This document shows positions 17,066-25,572 of a stretch of 64,000 bases of DNA, piece by piece. Position 1 is the stretch's first letter. Every line of letters begins with the position of its first letter. The notes beneath the pieces are model-generated. The model ran no database searches and was not told the origin of the DNA. It saw only the letters and a list, made by a program, of their open reading frames with translations. Made by a program: the position numbers and the translations under genes. The DNA comes from an uncultured Actinomycetes bacterium (GTDB taxonomy: Bacteria; Actinomycetota; Acidimicrobiia; Acidimicrobiales; RAAP-2), in contig CAIKAC010000012.1 of assembly GCA_903825305.1 (NCBI GenBank), positions 124,001-188,000 of the forward strand, read 5' to 3'.

Positions 17066-18512
17066 GCTGGCGCGCCTGCGCACCCAGCTGAGCCCTGATG
17101 AAGTAGAGCATCTCCAACGATTGCTGGGCTCATGGTCACTGCTGGCTGACCTTTCATTCTCCGACCTTTTGCTTGTGGCTCCTGTGGCGGCTCCTGCCCC
17201 GGGTTCGGGGCCGCAACTTGTCGTGCTTGGTCAGGTGAGGCCAAACAATCGTGCCACCGTGGTTACCCAGGACTTTGTGGGCCAAACGGTTGCGGAGAGC
17301 CGATGGGAATCAACGGCTGAGGCGCTGCACGCAGGCCATCTCGTTGAGGGAACGATTTTCAGTTCTGAATTCAATACCGATTTACGAGTTTGGAATGTCC
17401 CAGTGAGATTTGGCTCCAAGGTGATTGGCGTCATGATGCGCGTCCGAGGACCCGTGGAAGAAGCACCAAGCCCTTATGAGCGGGTGTACCTCGGCGTATT
17501 TGAACGCCTCTGCTCCATGGTGGCTGACTCCACCTTCCCCTACGCCGACATCGACTTTGGCACCCAAGAGACACCGCGGGTGGGTGACGGCTCCATCGTG
17601 GTCGATGGCAGTGGCCGCATTGAGTTTGCTACTCCCAATGCGGTTAATGCGCTTCACCGTATGGGGGCTTATTCGCCACCTGAAGGAAGTCGCTTCGAAG
17701 AAGTTGGTCTTGATGGTTCGCTCATCGCCAATGCGCTCAAAAGCGGATCGCCGGTACTCGAAGAAATTGAACGGCGCCCCGATGTGGCGGTGTTGGTTCA
17801 GGTGCTGCCCCTCTTGGGTGAGGGACGCGTGGCCGGTGCATTGATTTTGCTTCGTGACGTCACCGATTTGCGACGCTTGGGTCGCTTGGTGCTTTCGAAA
17901 GATGCCGCTATTCGAGAAGTGCACCACCGGGTCAAAAATAACCTGCAAACGATTTCTGCCCTCTTGCGGCTTCAAGCGCGCCGAACGGAAGCAGGCGACG
18001 GACGCCTTGCTTTGTTGGAGGCCGAACGTCGGGTGCGCTCAATCGCGATCGTCCACGAAATTTTGTCTCGTGAACCCGGTGATCAGATTCCCTTTGCGGA
18101 AATGATCGCTGCCCTCGTAGCGATGGCTGAAGATTCTGTCGTTGGGGGTTCGGTGGAGATTGTGGTGGACGGTGATCTTGGGGAAGGCACCGTTGATGTG
18201 GCGACACCCTTCGCAGTCGCGCTGGCCGAGTTGCTTCAAAATGCGGTCGAGCACGCCTTTCGAGCACCGGGCCAAGGTGTAGGTCAAATCCTCGTCCGAC
18301 TTCGTCGCAGCAATGCCCACTTGGTGGCCGAGGTGAGAGATTCAGGGCCTGGCCTGCCTGAAGGTTTTGACATCGATGCGTCGCCATCACTGGGATTGAG
18401 CATTGTTAGGGACTTGGTCACGGTGCAGATGGGCGGGTCCCTGACCTTGGCCAACGTGGAGCCTGAAGAAGGCCAGGGGGCGATAGCTCGCATCGAAGTT
18501 CCCTATTCCTAG
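17049..18512 (+). CDS. pdtaS: PdtaS-type sensor histidine kinase
   Basis: A 487-residue cytosolic histidine kinase from ATG 17049 (GGGGGG precedes it); a TTG at 17025 is less likely. Order: an N-terminal GAF-like domain opening with SWSLLADLSFSDLLLV, as in PdtaS, a PAS-like domain (about 180-275), a HisKA_2 helix with EVHHRVKNNLQ (phospho-acceptor His about 293), and an HATPase_c domain with ELLQNAVEHAF, DSGPGLP and GLSI boxes. PdtaS phosphorylates the antiterminator-type regulator PdtaR (ANTAR). No pdtaR gene is adjacent. No membrane helix is seen. Confidence 0.88.
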   Translation: MATPGELARLRTQLSPDEVEHLQRLLGSWSLLADLSFSDLLLVAPVAAPAPGSGPQLVVLGQVRPNNRATVVTQDFVGQTVAESRWESTAEALHAGHLVEGTIFSSEFNTDLRVWNVPVRFGSKVIGVMMRVRGPVEEAPSPYERVYLGVFERLCSMVADSTFPYADIDFGTQETPRVGDGSIVVDGSGRIEFATPNAVNALHRMGAYSPPEGSRFEEVGLDGSLIANALKSGSPVLEEIERRPDVAVLVQVLPLLGEGRVAGALILLRDVTDLRRLGRLVLSKDAAIREVHHRVKNNLQTISALLRLQARRTEAGDGRLALLEAERRVRSIAIVHEILSREPGDQIPFAEMIAALVAMAEDSVVGGSVEIVVDGDLGEGTVDVATPFAVALAELLQNAVEHAFRAPGQGVGQILVRLRRSNAHLVAEVRDSGPGLPEGFDIDASPSLGLSIVRDLVTVQMGGSLTLANVEPEEGQGAIARIEVPYS

Positions 18513-18559
18513 GGATATTCTGCCCTTCTCTCCTTGGAAGAGGGTTCTCGGCGGTCGCC

Positions 18560-18565
18560 TAGACT
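18560..18565 (+). promoter_or_regulatory. Putative -10 box (TAGACT) for a leaderless etfBA transcript
   Basis: TAGACT fits the actinobacterial TANNNT -10 consensus and ends 7 nt before the etfB ATG at 18573, so transcription would begin at or next to the start codon. No Shine-Dalgarno sequence precedes that ATG. A TTGGAA at 18534-18539 is a weak -35 with a long 20-bp spacer. This is a pattern call. Confidence 0.5.
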
Positions 18566-18572
18566 GAACCCT

Positions 18573-19352
18573 ATGAACATTGTCGTGTGCGTAAAGCAAA
18601 TTCCAGACCCTGCGGCGCCGCAATCGCTCGAAGCGGGTTCCCACACCTTGGACCGTTCGGGGAAACTTATCCTCGACGACTCTGACGCGTATGGCGTTGA
18701 GATGGCCCTGCAGTTAGCCGAACAGGCTGGTGGCGGGGAAGTCACGCTCGTCTCCATGGCGCCCAATGGTGAAACTGCCGGCTTGCGCACGGCACTTGCC
18801 ATGGGTGCGGCCAAGGCCATCTTGGTGTCAGACGATGCCTTGAAGGGAAGTGATGCTCTTGGTACCGCCAAAGTCTTGGCTGCCGCGATTGGACGCGTGG
18901 GGGCTGACTTGATCATTGCAGCAACAGAATCATCAGATGGCTACACCGGAACGACGCCGGTCCAAGTCGCTGAGTTGCTTGGCTTGCCGTCGATTACCTT
19001 CGCCAAGTCCGTCGCCATCGACGGTGGCACCGTGAAGGTTGATCGCCAAACCGAAGCTGGTTACGACGAGGTCACCTCGCCACTGCCAGCGGTGGTAACG
19101 GTGACGGCTGGTGTAGTGGAGCCCCGCTACCCCTCGTTCAAGGGCATCATGGCCGCTAAGTCCAAGCCGATCGAAACCTTGAGCGTTGCAGATCTTGGTC
19201 TTGATGGCGGGCAGGTCGGCGCAGCTGGTGGTCGCCAAGTCATAACCTCCGTTGATGAAGCGGAAGCACGCAATGCCGGTGAGATTGTTGTGGATGAAGG
19301 TGACGGTGCTCAGCGCATCGTGACCTTCCTCGAAAACCTCAAAGTCATCTAG
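18573..19352 (+). CDS. etfB: Electron transfer flavoprotein beta subunit
   Basis: A 259-residue EtfB. Start chosen at ATG 18573 because the product opens MNIVVCVKQIPDP, the family N-terminus. The beta subunit binds AMP and, with EtfA, takes electrons from acyl-CoA dehydrogenases to the quinone pool. The signature VEPRYPSFKGIMAAKSKPIE is present at about 190-209, with the ADLG stretch after it. etfA follows after 24 bp behind its own AGAGAGAAGGA ribosome-binding site. The acyl-CoA dehydrogenase at 54.5 kb is a plausible electron donor. Confidence 0.95.
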   Translation: MNIVVCVKQIPDPAAPQSLEAGSHTLDRSGKLILDDSDAYGVEMALQLAEQAGGGEVTLVSMAPNGETAGLRTALAMGAAKAILVSDDALKGSDALGTAKVLAAAIGRVGADLIIAATESSDGYTGTTPVQVAELLGLPSITFAKSVAIDGGTVKVDRQTEAGYDEVTSPLPAVVTVTAGVVEPRYPSFKGIMAAKSKPIETLSVADLGLDGGQVGAAGGRQVITSVDEAEARNAGEIVVDEGDGAQRIVTFLENLKVI

Positions 19353-19376
19353 GTCAGCGAGAGAGAAGGAACGCTC

Positions 19377-20342
19377 ATGTCGATTAACAAGATTTGGGTG
19401 GTCGTTGAGCCCGCCGATGCAGGCATCACGACCACGTCACTAGAACTGCTCACGAAGGCTCGCGATCTCGCTTCAACGGTCGAGGCTGTGACCTGGGGAA
19501 CCAACACCGCCGCAAACGCTGCCGTTATCGGTGAATACGGAGCCAGCACCGTTCACGACGTTGGCGACCTCGGTAGTGCCCTTCCGGGAGCCCCCGTGGC
19601 CGCAGCTATCGCTGGCGCCATTGCAGCAGGTAATGGTCCCGATGCAATTCTTATCCCGACGAGCTACGACGGCCGCGACATCGCTGGTCGTCTCTCGGCG
19701 CGTTGTGACCTGCCGGTGCTCACCAACATCACCGACTTGGTGGGTGGCGACAAACTCAGCACCCGCCACCCCGTCTTTGGCGGGACACAAATCGTGAGTG
19801 CCGAGTTCACAGGCCAAGGCCCTGGCATCTTCGTCGTTCGCGCTAAGAGCTTTGCTGCAGAGTCAGCGGGGGGTGCGGCTGCTTCGGTCGCCCCCTTGAG
19901 TGTTGGCGACCTTGGCAACACCAACGCGTCGGCCATTGTGAACCGTCACGTCGAAGAGCGCACTGGACCCAAGCTTGATGAAGCAGAAGTGGTGGTCTCG
20001 GGTGGTCGAGGACTGGGCGAAAAAGAGAACTACGCCCTGATCGAGCAACTCTCGAAGCTGCTCAATGGCGCCGCTGGTGCGAGTCGCGCAATCGTCGATG
20101 CCGGTTGGGTGCCCTACAGCCACCAAGTTGGCCAAACCGGTAAGACTGTGAAGCCAACGGTGTACTTGGCGTGCGGGATTTCCGGCGCAACCCAGCACAT
20201 GGTGGGGATGAAGGGTGCCAAGAACATCATCGCCGTCAACAAGGACCAAGATGCTCCCATCTTCTCGGTCTGCGACCTCGGCATCGTGGGCGATGTCCAC
20301 AAGGTATTGCCGGCTTTGATTGAAGAACTCTCAAAGCGCTAA
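19377..20342 (+). CDS. etfA: Electron transfer flavoprotein alpha subunit (FAD-binding)
   Basis: A 321-residue EtfA. The C-terminal FAD domain shows GASRAIVDAGWVPYSHQVGQ, then GKTVKPTVYLACGISGATQH and VNKDQDAPIFSVCDLGIVGD, all canonical FAD-contact elements. The N-terminal half is the adenine-nucleotide-hydrolase-like fold shared with EtfB. It is the second gene of the etfBA operon and is closed by a strong hairpin terminator. Confidence 0.96.
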   Translation: MSINKIWVVVEPADAGITTTSLELLTKARDLASTVEAVTWGTNTAANAAVIGEYGASTVHDVGDLGSALPGAPVAAAIAGAIAAGNGPDAILIPTSYDGRDIAGRLSARCDLPVLTNITDLVGGDKLSTRHPVFGGTQIVSAEFTGQGPGIFVVRAKSFAAESAGGAAASVAPLSVGDLGNTNASAIVNRHVEERTGPKLDEAEVVVSGGRGLGEKENYALIEQLSKLLNGAAGASRAIVDAGWVPYSHQVGQTGKTVKPTVYLACGISGATQHMVGMKGAKNIIAVNKDQDAPIFSVCDLGIVGDVHKVLPALIEELSKR

Positions 20343-20360
20343 TAACAATTCAGAACAGAC

Positions 20361-20396
20361 AAGAGAGGGGTTCCACTTCGGTGGTGCCCCTCTCTT
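20361..20396. terminator. Strong bidirectional terminator after etfA
   Basis: Ten-bp perfect stem AAGAGAGGGG (20361-20370) with CCCCTCTCTT (20387-20396), continued by an inner CCAC-TTCG-GTGG hairpin capped with a stable TTCG tetraloop. It lies between the converging etfA and SCO1664-family genes. The flanking A and T bases serve weakly as U-tracts on each strand. Confidence 0.85.
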
Positions 20397-20397
20397 G

Positions 20398-21102
20398 CTA
20401 TATCAGCGGCCACGGATAGGGCGGGTAATCACCGTCTTCGTTGGGATATGGCAATGAAGCGAATTCAACGAGATCTTGGATGCGCGTCACCAGCGATCCA
20501 ATTTCAGCGGGGCTGAGCAGTTCTTGAAGCTCTGTGGGCAGAGCCGTTGAGAGTTGCCTGAGTTCAGCTAGAAAGCGTTCGTCGATGGGATCGCCGGCAT
20601 AATCCCAAATAACGGTGCGAAGTTTCTCGTCTTGGTGGAAACATAAACCATGGTCAATGGCGGCGATGCCCTCGGGTGTGAGCAAGACGTGGCCTGATTT
20701 GCGATCAGAGTTATTGGCAATCACGTCAAAGACCGCTAAGCGCTTCAAGGTGTCAACGTGGGTCGGATCGTCGCGCAAGGTGAAAAAGTGTGCCTCCTCG
20801 TCTTCGTCTACGAATACCTGAAGAGAGCCGGGGCCGAGTGGCAGATCTTCTCTCGAGATCGTTGGTGGCACGAGGCCCAAACCCAAGGCCTGGTCTAGAA
20901 CATATGCAGCAACTTCTCGTCGCCAAAGGCCCGGTGGAAAGTCCCAGAGCGGGCGTTCGCCTGACTCAGGCTTATAAACGGCGTATCTGGTCTCTTCGCC
21001 AAGACTCAGCGTCACCAACAAGGTGGTATTCGAACTGTTGGTGAAGCGTGCTTCGATCTCGACGTCTGCGTGACGTAGAAAATCGAGCTCCGCGAAACTC
21101 AT
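20398..21102 (-). CDS. SCO1664 family protein (kinase-like fold)
   Basis: A 234-residue member of the actinobacterial SCO1664 family, which resembles PI3/4-kinase catalytic domains. Visible are a nucleotide-site-like YAVYKPESGERPLWDFPPGLWRREVAAY block (20398-21102, about residues 37-68), LAVFDVIANNSDRKSGHVLL with the catalytic Asp/Asn, and AIDHGLCFH, equivalent to the DFG-type metal motif. The substrate is unknown. It is the last gene of a conserved trio with DUF3090 and a histidine phosphatase, each overlapping by 4 nt. In mycobacteria this trio is near mshC, hinting at a link with mycothiol metabolism. Confidence 0.87.
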   Translation of the reverse strand: MSFAELDFLRHADVEIEARFTNSSNTTLLVTLSLGEETRYAVYKPESGERPLWDFPPGLWRREVAAYVLDQALGLGLVPPTISREDLPLGPGSLQVFVDEDEEAHFFTLRDDPTHVDTLKRLAVFDVIANNSDRKSGHVLLTPEGIAAIDHGLCFHQDEKLRTVIWDYAGDPIDERFLAELRQLSTALPTELQELLSPAEIGSLVTRIQDLVEFASLPYPNEDGDYPPYPWPLI

Positions 21103-21593
21103 CTCAGTGGTGCGCGGTGGCCGTTGGTGCGGGGGCAGTCATGGCCACGTGGATCGAGCGGCAAGCCACAAAGTGGACAGGGAGGTCGACCCGACTCGAC
21201 TAAGCGAATGGCGGCGATGGCAAAGGCAGCGGCTTGCTCTTTGCTCACGGAAATCAGCACGTCATCATCAATTTTGGGATCAATATCCTCCATGACAATT
21301 TCGACGTGCCCCCGCTCTGGGTCTATCGAGACTGAGATTTCACCAGCAGTGATGTCAATGAGGTCGTCGGGGCTCATGATGAGCCCCTCGGGGTCATCAA
21401 GGTGGCCAGGGCGACCAAGACCGTTGATTGCTTCGGCAAGATAATCAGCGAGGGCGCGAAGTTGTTGTTTCTCTACCTTGACGGTTACCGTGCGCGAGCC
21501 GTGGCGGGCCTGAACCAGAAAGGTTCGGTTCCCAACCTCACCGATGGTTCCGGCGGTAAAGACATCTGGATATTCGAAATCATAGGAACTCAT
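21099..21593 (-). CDS. DUF3090 family protein with C-terminal zinc-ribbon-like motif
   Basis: A 164-residue protein opening YDFEYPDVFTAGTIG with FLVQARHGSRTVTVKVEKQQ, typical of DUF3090. The C-terminal CPLCGLPLDPRGHDCPR has a CxxC plus HxC arrangement that could bind zinc. The middle SVSIDPERGHVEIVMEDID is a beta-rich segment. Function unknown. It overlaps both neighbours by 4 nt in the conserved phosphomutase/DUF3090/SCO1664 operon, so a shared pathway is likely. Confidence 0.9.
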   Translation of the reverse strand: MSSYDFEYPDVFTAGTIGEVGNRTFLVQARHGSRTVTVKVEKQQLRALADYLAEAINGLGRPGHLDDPEGLIMSPDDLIDITAGEISVSIDPERGHVEIVMEDIDPKIDDDVLISVSKEQAAAFAIAAIRLVESGRPPCPLCGLPLDPRGHDCPRTNGHRAPLR

Positions 21594-22228
21594 TGGATCA
21601 CCAATTCTGTTAGCGATGAGGTGCTGTTAACACTGAGGACATGGGGACTTCCATGACCGAGGACGACCACGCTTTGTGAACAGGGCGAGATCGTGATGCG
21701 TTGAAAGAGATCAAGGGGAGTGCCAAGGAAACTAGCTAACACTGCCTTGATGGGGTCGGCGTGGCTCACGCAGACCACGGTTTTCCCCGGGTGGCGAGCC
21801 GCAATGGTTGTGACGGCCTGGTGCATTCGCATTTGCATCTCGAGAAATGATTCACCTTCTGGGAAACGAAAGGTCGAAGGGCTATGTTGGACGCTCTGCC
21901 ACTCGGGGAGTTTGCGAAGTTTGTCGAGTTTGGCACCGGTCCACTTTCCAAAGTCACATTCAAGGAGCCCACGAGCAATGTGGGTCCTGAGACCTAGTGC
22001 TTTGGCGATGGGTGCCGCTGTTTCCCTCGTTCGCTCCAAGGGCGAGGCATAGACAGCGACGGGTTTGGTTGTGAGCTCAGCAATACGTTCTGCAGCAGCG
22101 AGGGCTTGGGCTTGGCCGCGTTCCGAAAGGTGGAGAGCCTTGGCCCGTCCTGGCAAAATTGCGCCAGTTGATGGCGTTGTGCCGTGGCGAACGAGAATGA
22201 TGGTGGTGGGCTTGGGGGCTGGTGCCAT
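21590..22228 (-). CDS. Histidine phosphatase family protein (MSMEG_4193-type)
   Basis: A 212-residue histidine phosphatase with the phospho-acceptor motif LVRHGTTP (His about 15), SPLERTRETA (second Arg), GLLECDFGKWTG (Glu) and VSHADPIKAVL (His). These four sites define a complete catalytic pocket. The family is annotated as a putative phosphomutase, but phosphatase activity is as likely. It is the first gene of the trio with DUF3090 and SCO1664 proteins. Upstream, TAGGAT (plus-strand 22237-22242) ends 8 nt before the ATG with no ribosome-binding site, consistent with a leaderless operon mRNA. Confidence 0.88.
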   Translation of the reverse strand: MAPAPKPTTIILVRHGTTPSTGAILPGRAKALHLSERGQAQALAAAERIAELTTKPVAVYASPLERTRETAAPIAKALGLRTHIARGLLECDFGKWTGAKLDKLRKLPEWQSVQHSPSTFRFPEGESFLEMQMRMHQAVTTIAARHPGKTVVCVSHADPIKAVLASFLGTPLDLFQRITISPCSQSVVVLGHGSPHVLSVNSTSSLTELVIQ

Positions 22229-22275
22229 AAGGGCAGATCCTAAGCGAGTTGCTTTGGGCTACGTACGCAGTGGGC

Positions 22276-23397
22276 TTACGCGGAGGTGACGGGAATGCGG
22301 CGAGGCCCTGGGTCGGCCGTTTCCGGCCAACGCTTGCGGCTCAGCTTCGCCAATTTGCGCAGAAGTTCAATGGCCGCGGGGTCATCATCGCCTGGGCGTG
22401 TTTCGACGAGGCCAGCATCTTTCATGGCATTGAGTAAGGCAGCACCTTGCTCAGTTCGCACAATCGTGAGGGTCCAATCTGAGAAGGTCCCGATGCCACC
22501 ACACGAGATATCAGCGTGTTCAGCCGCGAAATCAGGGCAGGATTTGCAACCCTCTCGAGTCCAGGCATGGCATTCCTTCAGAGGAACTTCAACGTAAGAG
22601 CCATCGCGAAGCCACAACTGAAAGACGCCTTTGATGTTCATCTTCACAATGTCATCACGCTTGATGTTGTACTTAGCTTCAAAGAGCTCTTCGAATATTG
22701 CGTCATCAAAGGTCTTGGAACACAGCAAGCCAATGGTGAGGCCGAGACGACGGGCCACTTTTCCTGCTTTGCGGGCCTGCATAGCCCCAGGGGCCGAAGC
22801 TTGGCATCCCATGCCCACGAGAGCAATACGTTCCGCACCACCTTCAATGGCCTCGGCGTAGGCCAAGGTGTTCGCACAATAGGTGTAGCGAGAGCCTGCT
22901 GTGGCCTCAACTTCGGCACGGGTGCGAACAACGGTGGGCTTGGTGCGCCACCCAGCGCCATCGCCTTCAAAACCCGAAACCAGCGCGGCATCAATGTGGT
23001 CATGCTCCAGAGCAAAGGTCAGAAGAGCAGATACGAAACCGCCGTCTTGGCCGCCAGTAGCAAGTTCTGGATCCGTCGCTCGAGCGAGGACGATGTCGAT
23101 GCTGTGGCCAAACACCTGGTCTTCGCTGCGCTCTGCGCCAAAGCGGTGATTGTCGATTTCAGACTCCCACCCTCGGAAGCGAGGACAAGCGCGGGTGCAC
23201 ATCGTGCAGGTCGTATGCGTGCAGTCATCGGGTCCCCCATCGATGTCGAGGTGGAAGGGTTTGTAGCGGCCCTCGGTGGGGTCGTAATCAAGGACGTCGT
23301 GAGGACACACGATGACACACGAGGCACAGCCGGTACACAGGCCCCCTGTCACGACTTCTTCGTAGAGCGCTTTCCAGTGGAGTTTTTCGGGAGCCAT
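22276..23397 (-). CDS. Coenzyme F420 hydrogenase/dehydrogenase beta-subunit family iron-sulfur protein
   Basis: A 373-residue protein from ATG 23397, which gives an MAPEKLHW opening; 51 in-frame codons upstream look non-coding. N-terminal ferredoxin-like clusters: CTGCASCVIVCP (Cys21, 24, 27, 31) and a second set DDCTHTTCTMCTRACPRF. These are followed by FrhB/FdhB N and C domains with GGQDGGFVSALL and GMGCQASAPG. A late Cys set CHAWTREGCKSCPDF may hold another cluster. Proteins of this type move electrons between Fe-S centres, FAD and F420. The partner here is unknown. Confidence 0.86.
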   Translation of the reverse strand: MAPEKLHWKALYEEVVTGGLCTGCASCVIVCPHDVLDYDPTEGRYKPFHLDIDGGPDDCTHTTCTMCTRACPRFRGWESEIDNHRFGAERSEDQVFGHSIDIVLARATDPELATGGQDGGFVSALLTFALEHDHIDAALVSGFEGDGAGWRTKPTVVRTRAEVEATAGSRYTYCANTLAYAEAIEGGAERIALVGMGCQASAPGAMQARKAGKVARRLGLTIGLLCSKTFDDAIFEELFEAKYNIKRDDIVKMNIKGVFQLWLRDGSYVEVPLKECHAWTREGCKSCPDFAAEHADISCGGIGTFSDWTLTIVRTEQGAALLNAMKDAGLVETRPGDDDPAAIELLRKLAKLSRKRWPETADPGPRRIPVTSA

Positions 23398-23448
23398 CTC
23401 CTCATCGTAGTAAGGAGGGCCGCGTGGTGCCGATACCGTGGAGGCACC

Positions 23449-24231
23449 ATGCCTGAGATCTTGGAGATTGAGTACTACCGAATCTTGGCCCAAGGGGCCT
23501 TGATGCGAGAAATTGACGTAGTTGAAGCTGACCAGCTTGCATCCAAGCATCTTGAAACAGGAATAGCCCTCGCCGACATTTTCTCAGGTCTTCGCTTCAC
23601 GGAGATTCGCCGAATCGGCAAACTCCTGATATTTGATACTGAGGGACCATCCTTTGGTATGCGATTTGGCATGACCGGGGGCCTCGTACTCGATGGCACG
23701 GCTGCCATTAAGGGTCTGAGGTATGGACCCGAAGACATTGAGCAGAAGTGGATCCGCGCACGTGTTCGTTTCCAAGACGGCGGCTCTATGGAACTTCATG
23801 ATCCGAGGCGACTCGCCCGCGTCCTTGTCGACCCCGATGAAGATGCCCTTGGGCCCGACGCACTGCATCTCAGCCTTGGTGAGTTCAGAACCGCTCTTGG
23901 CGCAAGAGGGGAAGGTCCAGCGATAAAGGCTCGCTTGCTTGATCAGTCAAAGATTGCAGGGATCGGCAACTTGCTCGCTGACGAGATGCTCTGGCGCGCA
24001 GGCATTTCTCCTTTGCGCGGCTGCGCCACGCTCAGCGACGAGGAGCTACGGCGCTTGCACCGCAACCTCAAAGCCACCTTGACGCAATTGTTGCAACGCG
24101 GAGGCTCACATACCGGCGATCACATGATCGCCCGACACCCTGGCGGGAGCTGCCCGAAAGATGGCCAGGCCCTGTTTCGCCAAAGCGTTGGTGGCAGAAC
24201 AACTTATTGGTGCCCAAAACATCAGCACTGA
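23449..24231 (+). CDS. Fpg/Nei family DNA glycosylase with atypical zinc finger
   Basis: A 260-residue base-excision glycosylase. ATG 23449 is chosen because it exposes the catalytic Pro2-Glu3 (MPEILEIEYYR) after Met removal. The beta-loop lysine is in RRIGKLLIF. The helix-two-turn-helix has IAGIGNLLADEMLWRAGI. The C-terminal finger reads CPKDGQALF...TTYWCPKHQ, a C-x2-D...C-x2-H pattern in place of C4. It may therefore bind zinc differently, perhaps with an upstream His, or not at all. The long reading frame upstream of 23449 lies opposite the F420-type gene and is not real coding sequence. Confidence 0.87.
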   Translation: MPEILEIEYYRILAQGALMREIDVVEADQLASKHLETGIALADIFSGLRFTEIRRIGKLLIFDTEGPSFGMRFGMTGGLVLDGTAAIKGLRYGPEDIEQKWIRARVRFQDGGSMELHDPRRLARVLVDPDEDALGPDALHLSLGEFRTALGARGEGPAIKARLLDQSKIAGIGNLLADEMLWRAGISPLRGCATLSDEELRRLHRNLKATLTQLLQRGGSHTGDHMIARHPGGSCPKDGQALFRQSVGGRTTYWCPKHQH

Positions 24232-24275
24232 GCCTGCGCCACTTTGCTTCGTTCTTAGGCCAAACTAGAGAAACT

Positions 24276-24929
24276 ATGCAACATTTCATCATCACCTACG
24301 GCTACCTCGGTCTGTTCCTCTTTGGCATCGTTGAGTCGGCTTGTATCCCGCTTCCCACCGAAGTTGCCATGCCCCTTGCTGGAGCATTGTGTTCGGCGTC
24401 GTACCTTGCATCAACCGGTTCTCACGACAAGCCGTTGAATTTGGGCCTGGTGATTCTGATTCTGGTGATTGGTGAGTTGATTGGCTCCCTGCTGTCCTAT
24501 GTCGTCGGCCGCACAGGCGGGCGAACCTTGGTGGACCGTTGGGGCAAGTATGTGTTGCTGAGTCACAAAGACTTGGACAAGGCCGAGGACCTCTTCGAGC
24601 GTCGTGGAGCAATTGTGATGCTGTTTGCGCGCATGCTCCCCACGATTCGCTGCTTCATCTCCTTTGGTGCTGGCATCGCCGAAATGCCCGTCGGCATTAT
24701 GGCCTTTTTTAGTTTGCTGGGCTCCATCGTGTGGGTCAGCGCATGGACCTATCTCGGATATCACTTCAGCGCGACCTATGAGCACTACACCAAGAATTTC
24801 AAGTACGTCGGCTACGTGATTGTCGTTGTCGTGGTCATCGTGCTGGTCGCTGGATTCATCCACCGCTACAAGTCAATGAAGAAGCACAACGAATTGCCGC
24901 ATCGCGGCGGCAAGCACCAAAAGCGCTAG
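24276..24929 (+). CDS. DedA-family membrane protein
   Basis: A 217-residue polytopic protein with membrane segments at about 3-22, 28-44, 58-78, 135-160 and 178-200. The DedA/SNARE-associated motif is seen as FARMLPTIRCFISFGAGIA, with a preceding conserved basic/acidic segment (DKAEDLFERRGAIVM). DedA proteins are undecaprenyl-phosphate or phospholipid flippases/transporters. Start at ATG 24276 gives MQHFIITYGYLGLF, the usual N-terminus. The stop overlaps by 4 nt with that of the converging bcp gene. Confidence 0.9.
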   Translation: MQHFIITYGYLGLFLFGIVESACIPLPTEVAMPLAGALCSASYLASTGSHDKPLNLGLVILILVIGELIGSLLSYVVGRTGGRTLVDRWGKYVLLSHKDLDKAEDLFERRGAIVMLFARMLPTIRCFISFGAGIAEMPVGIMAFFSLLGSIVWVSAWTYLGYHFSATYEHYTKNFKYVGYVIVVVVVIVLVAGFIHRYKSMKKHNELPHRGGKHQKR

Positions 24930-25390
24930 GCGCTAACGGCTTCGAGCACCTTGGCGGCGTGGCCGTCTGCTTTGACTGAATACCAGGTGCGCTCAATCTT
25001 GCCTTTTTCGTCGATGATGAAGGTCGAGCGGATGACGCCCACCACCTTCTTCCCGTACATCATCTTTTCCCCGAAGGCCCCATAGGCCTCCATGACCTTG
25101 CGCTCGGGATCACTCAACAGCGACAGCGTGAGACCGTATTTTTCGCGAAAGGCTTGGTGCTTTTCTATGGAGTCGGCTGAGATGCCAAGTACGGTGACGC
25201 CCGCTTTGCTGAATGCGGTGAGGTTCTCGCTGAATTGGCAGGCTTCTTTCGTGCATCCCGGCGTGTCGTCCTTGGGGTAGAAGTACACCACGACCTTGGA
25301 ACCCTTGAAGTCAGAAAGCTTGACGGACTTGCCGTCTTGGTCTTTGAGCGTGAATGCGGGTGCCTTGTCGCCTGCTTCTAGTCGAGCCAT
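24926..25390 (-). CDS. bcp: Thioredoxin-dependent peroxiredoxin, Bcp/PrxQ type
   Basis: A 154-residue peroxiredoxin that reduces hydroperoxides. ATG 25390 is preceded by GGAGAACACC. The catalytic segment YPKDDTPGCTKEACQF carries the peroxidatic Cys46 and resolving Cys51, the five-residue spacing of PrxQ enzymes. SDPERKVMEAYGAFGEK and VIRSTFIID are standard downstream elements. It overlaps the end of dedA. Regulation is not evident. Confidence 0.95.
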   Translation of the reverse strand: MARLEAGDKAPAFTLKDQDGKSVKLSDFKGSKVVVYFYPKDDTPGCTKEACQFSENLTAFSKAGVTVLGISADSIEKHQAFREKYGLTLSLLSDPERKVMEAYGAFGEKMMYGKKVVGVIRSTFIIDEKGKIERTWYSVKADGHAAKVLEAVSA

Positions 25391-25483
25391 GGTGTTCTCC
25401 TCAGGTGATTGTCGATCTGTGCTTGACAATATCGGAGGAGAAGCGAGTTTCGGTCATAAGCCCGGTAGCATGGTGGCTAAGGG

Positions 25484-25503
25484 CACCACCCAGGGGGGTG
25501 GTG
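25484..25503 (+). promoter_or_regulatory. Perfect 8-bp hairpin in leader of DEAD-box helicase gene
   Basis: CACCACCC (25484-25491), loop AGGG, GGGTGGTG (25496-25503), about 70 nt upstream of the helicase ATG. It has no T-run, so it is more likely a leader structure than a terminator. DEAD-box helicase genes are sometimes controlled through structured 5' leaders, but that link is inference here. Confidence 0.35.
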
Positions 25504-25572
25504 ATATCCCTGGGCCCTTCTCCCTCCAACGCTGGTCTTGGGCCCGACCAAGGATCCAAGAAAGTGGACCAG

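Noticed and set aside
22516-23448. Long open frame on the plus strand fused in frame to the Fpg/Nei gene
   Set aside because: It lies exactly opposite the well-supported F420-type iron-sulfur gene, has no domain-like content, and the glycosylase needs Met-Pro-Glu exposed at 23449.
25423-25428. TTGACA hexamer upstream of the DEAD-box gene as a -35 element
   Set aside because: No acceptable -10 hexamer occurs 15-19 bp downstream, so a promoter cannot be supported.
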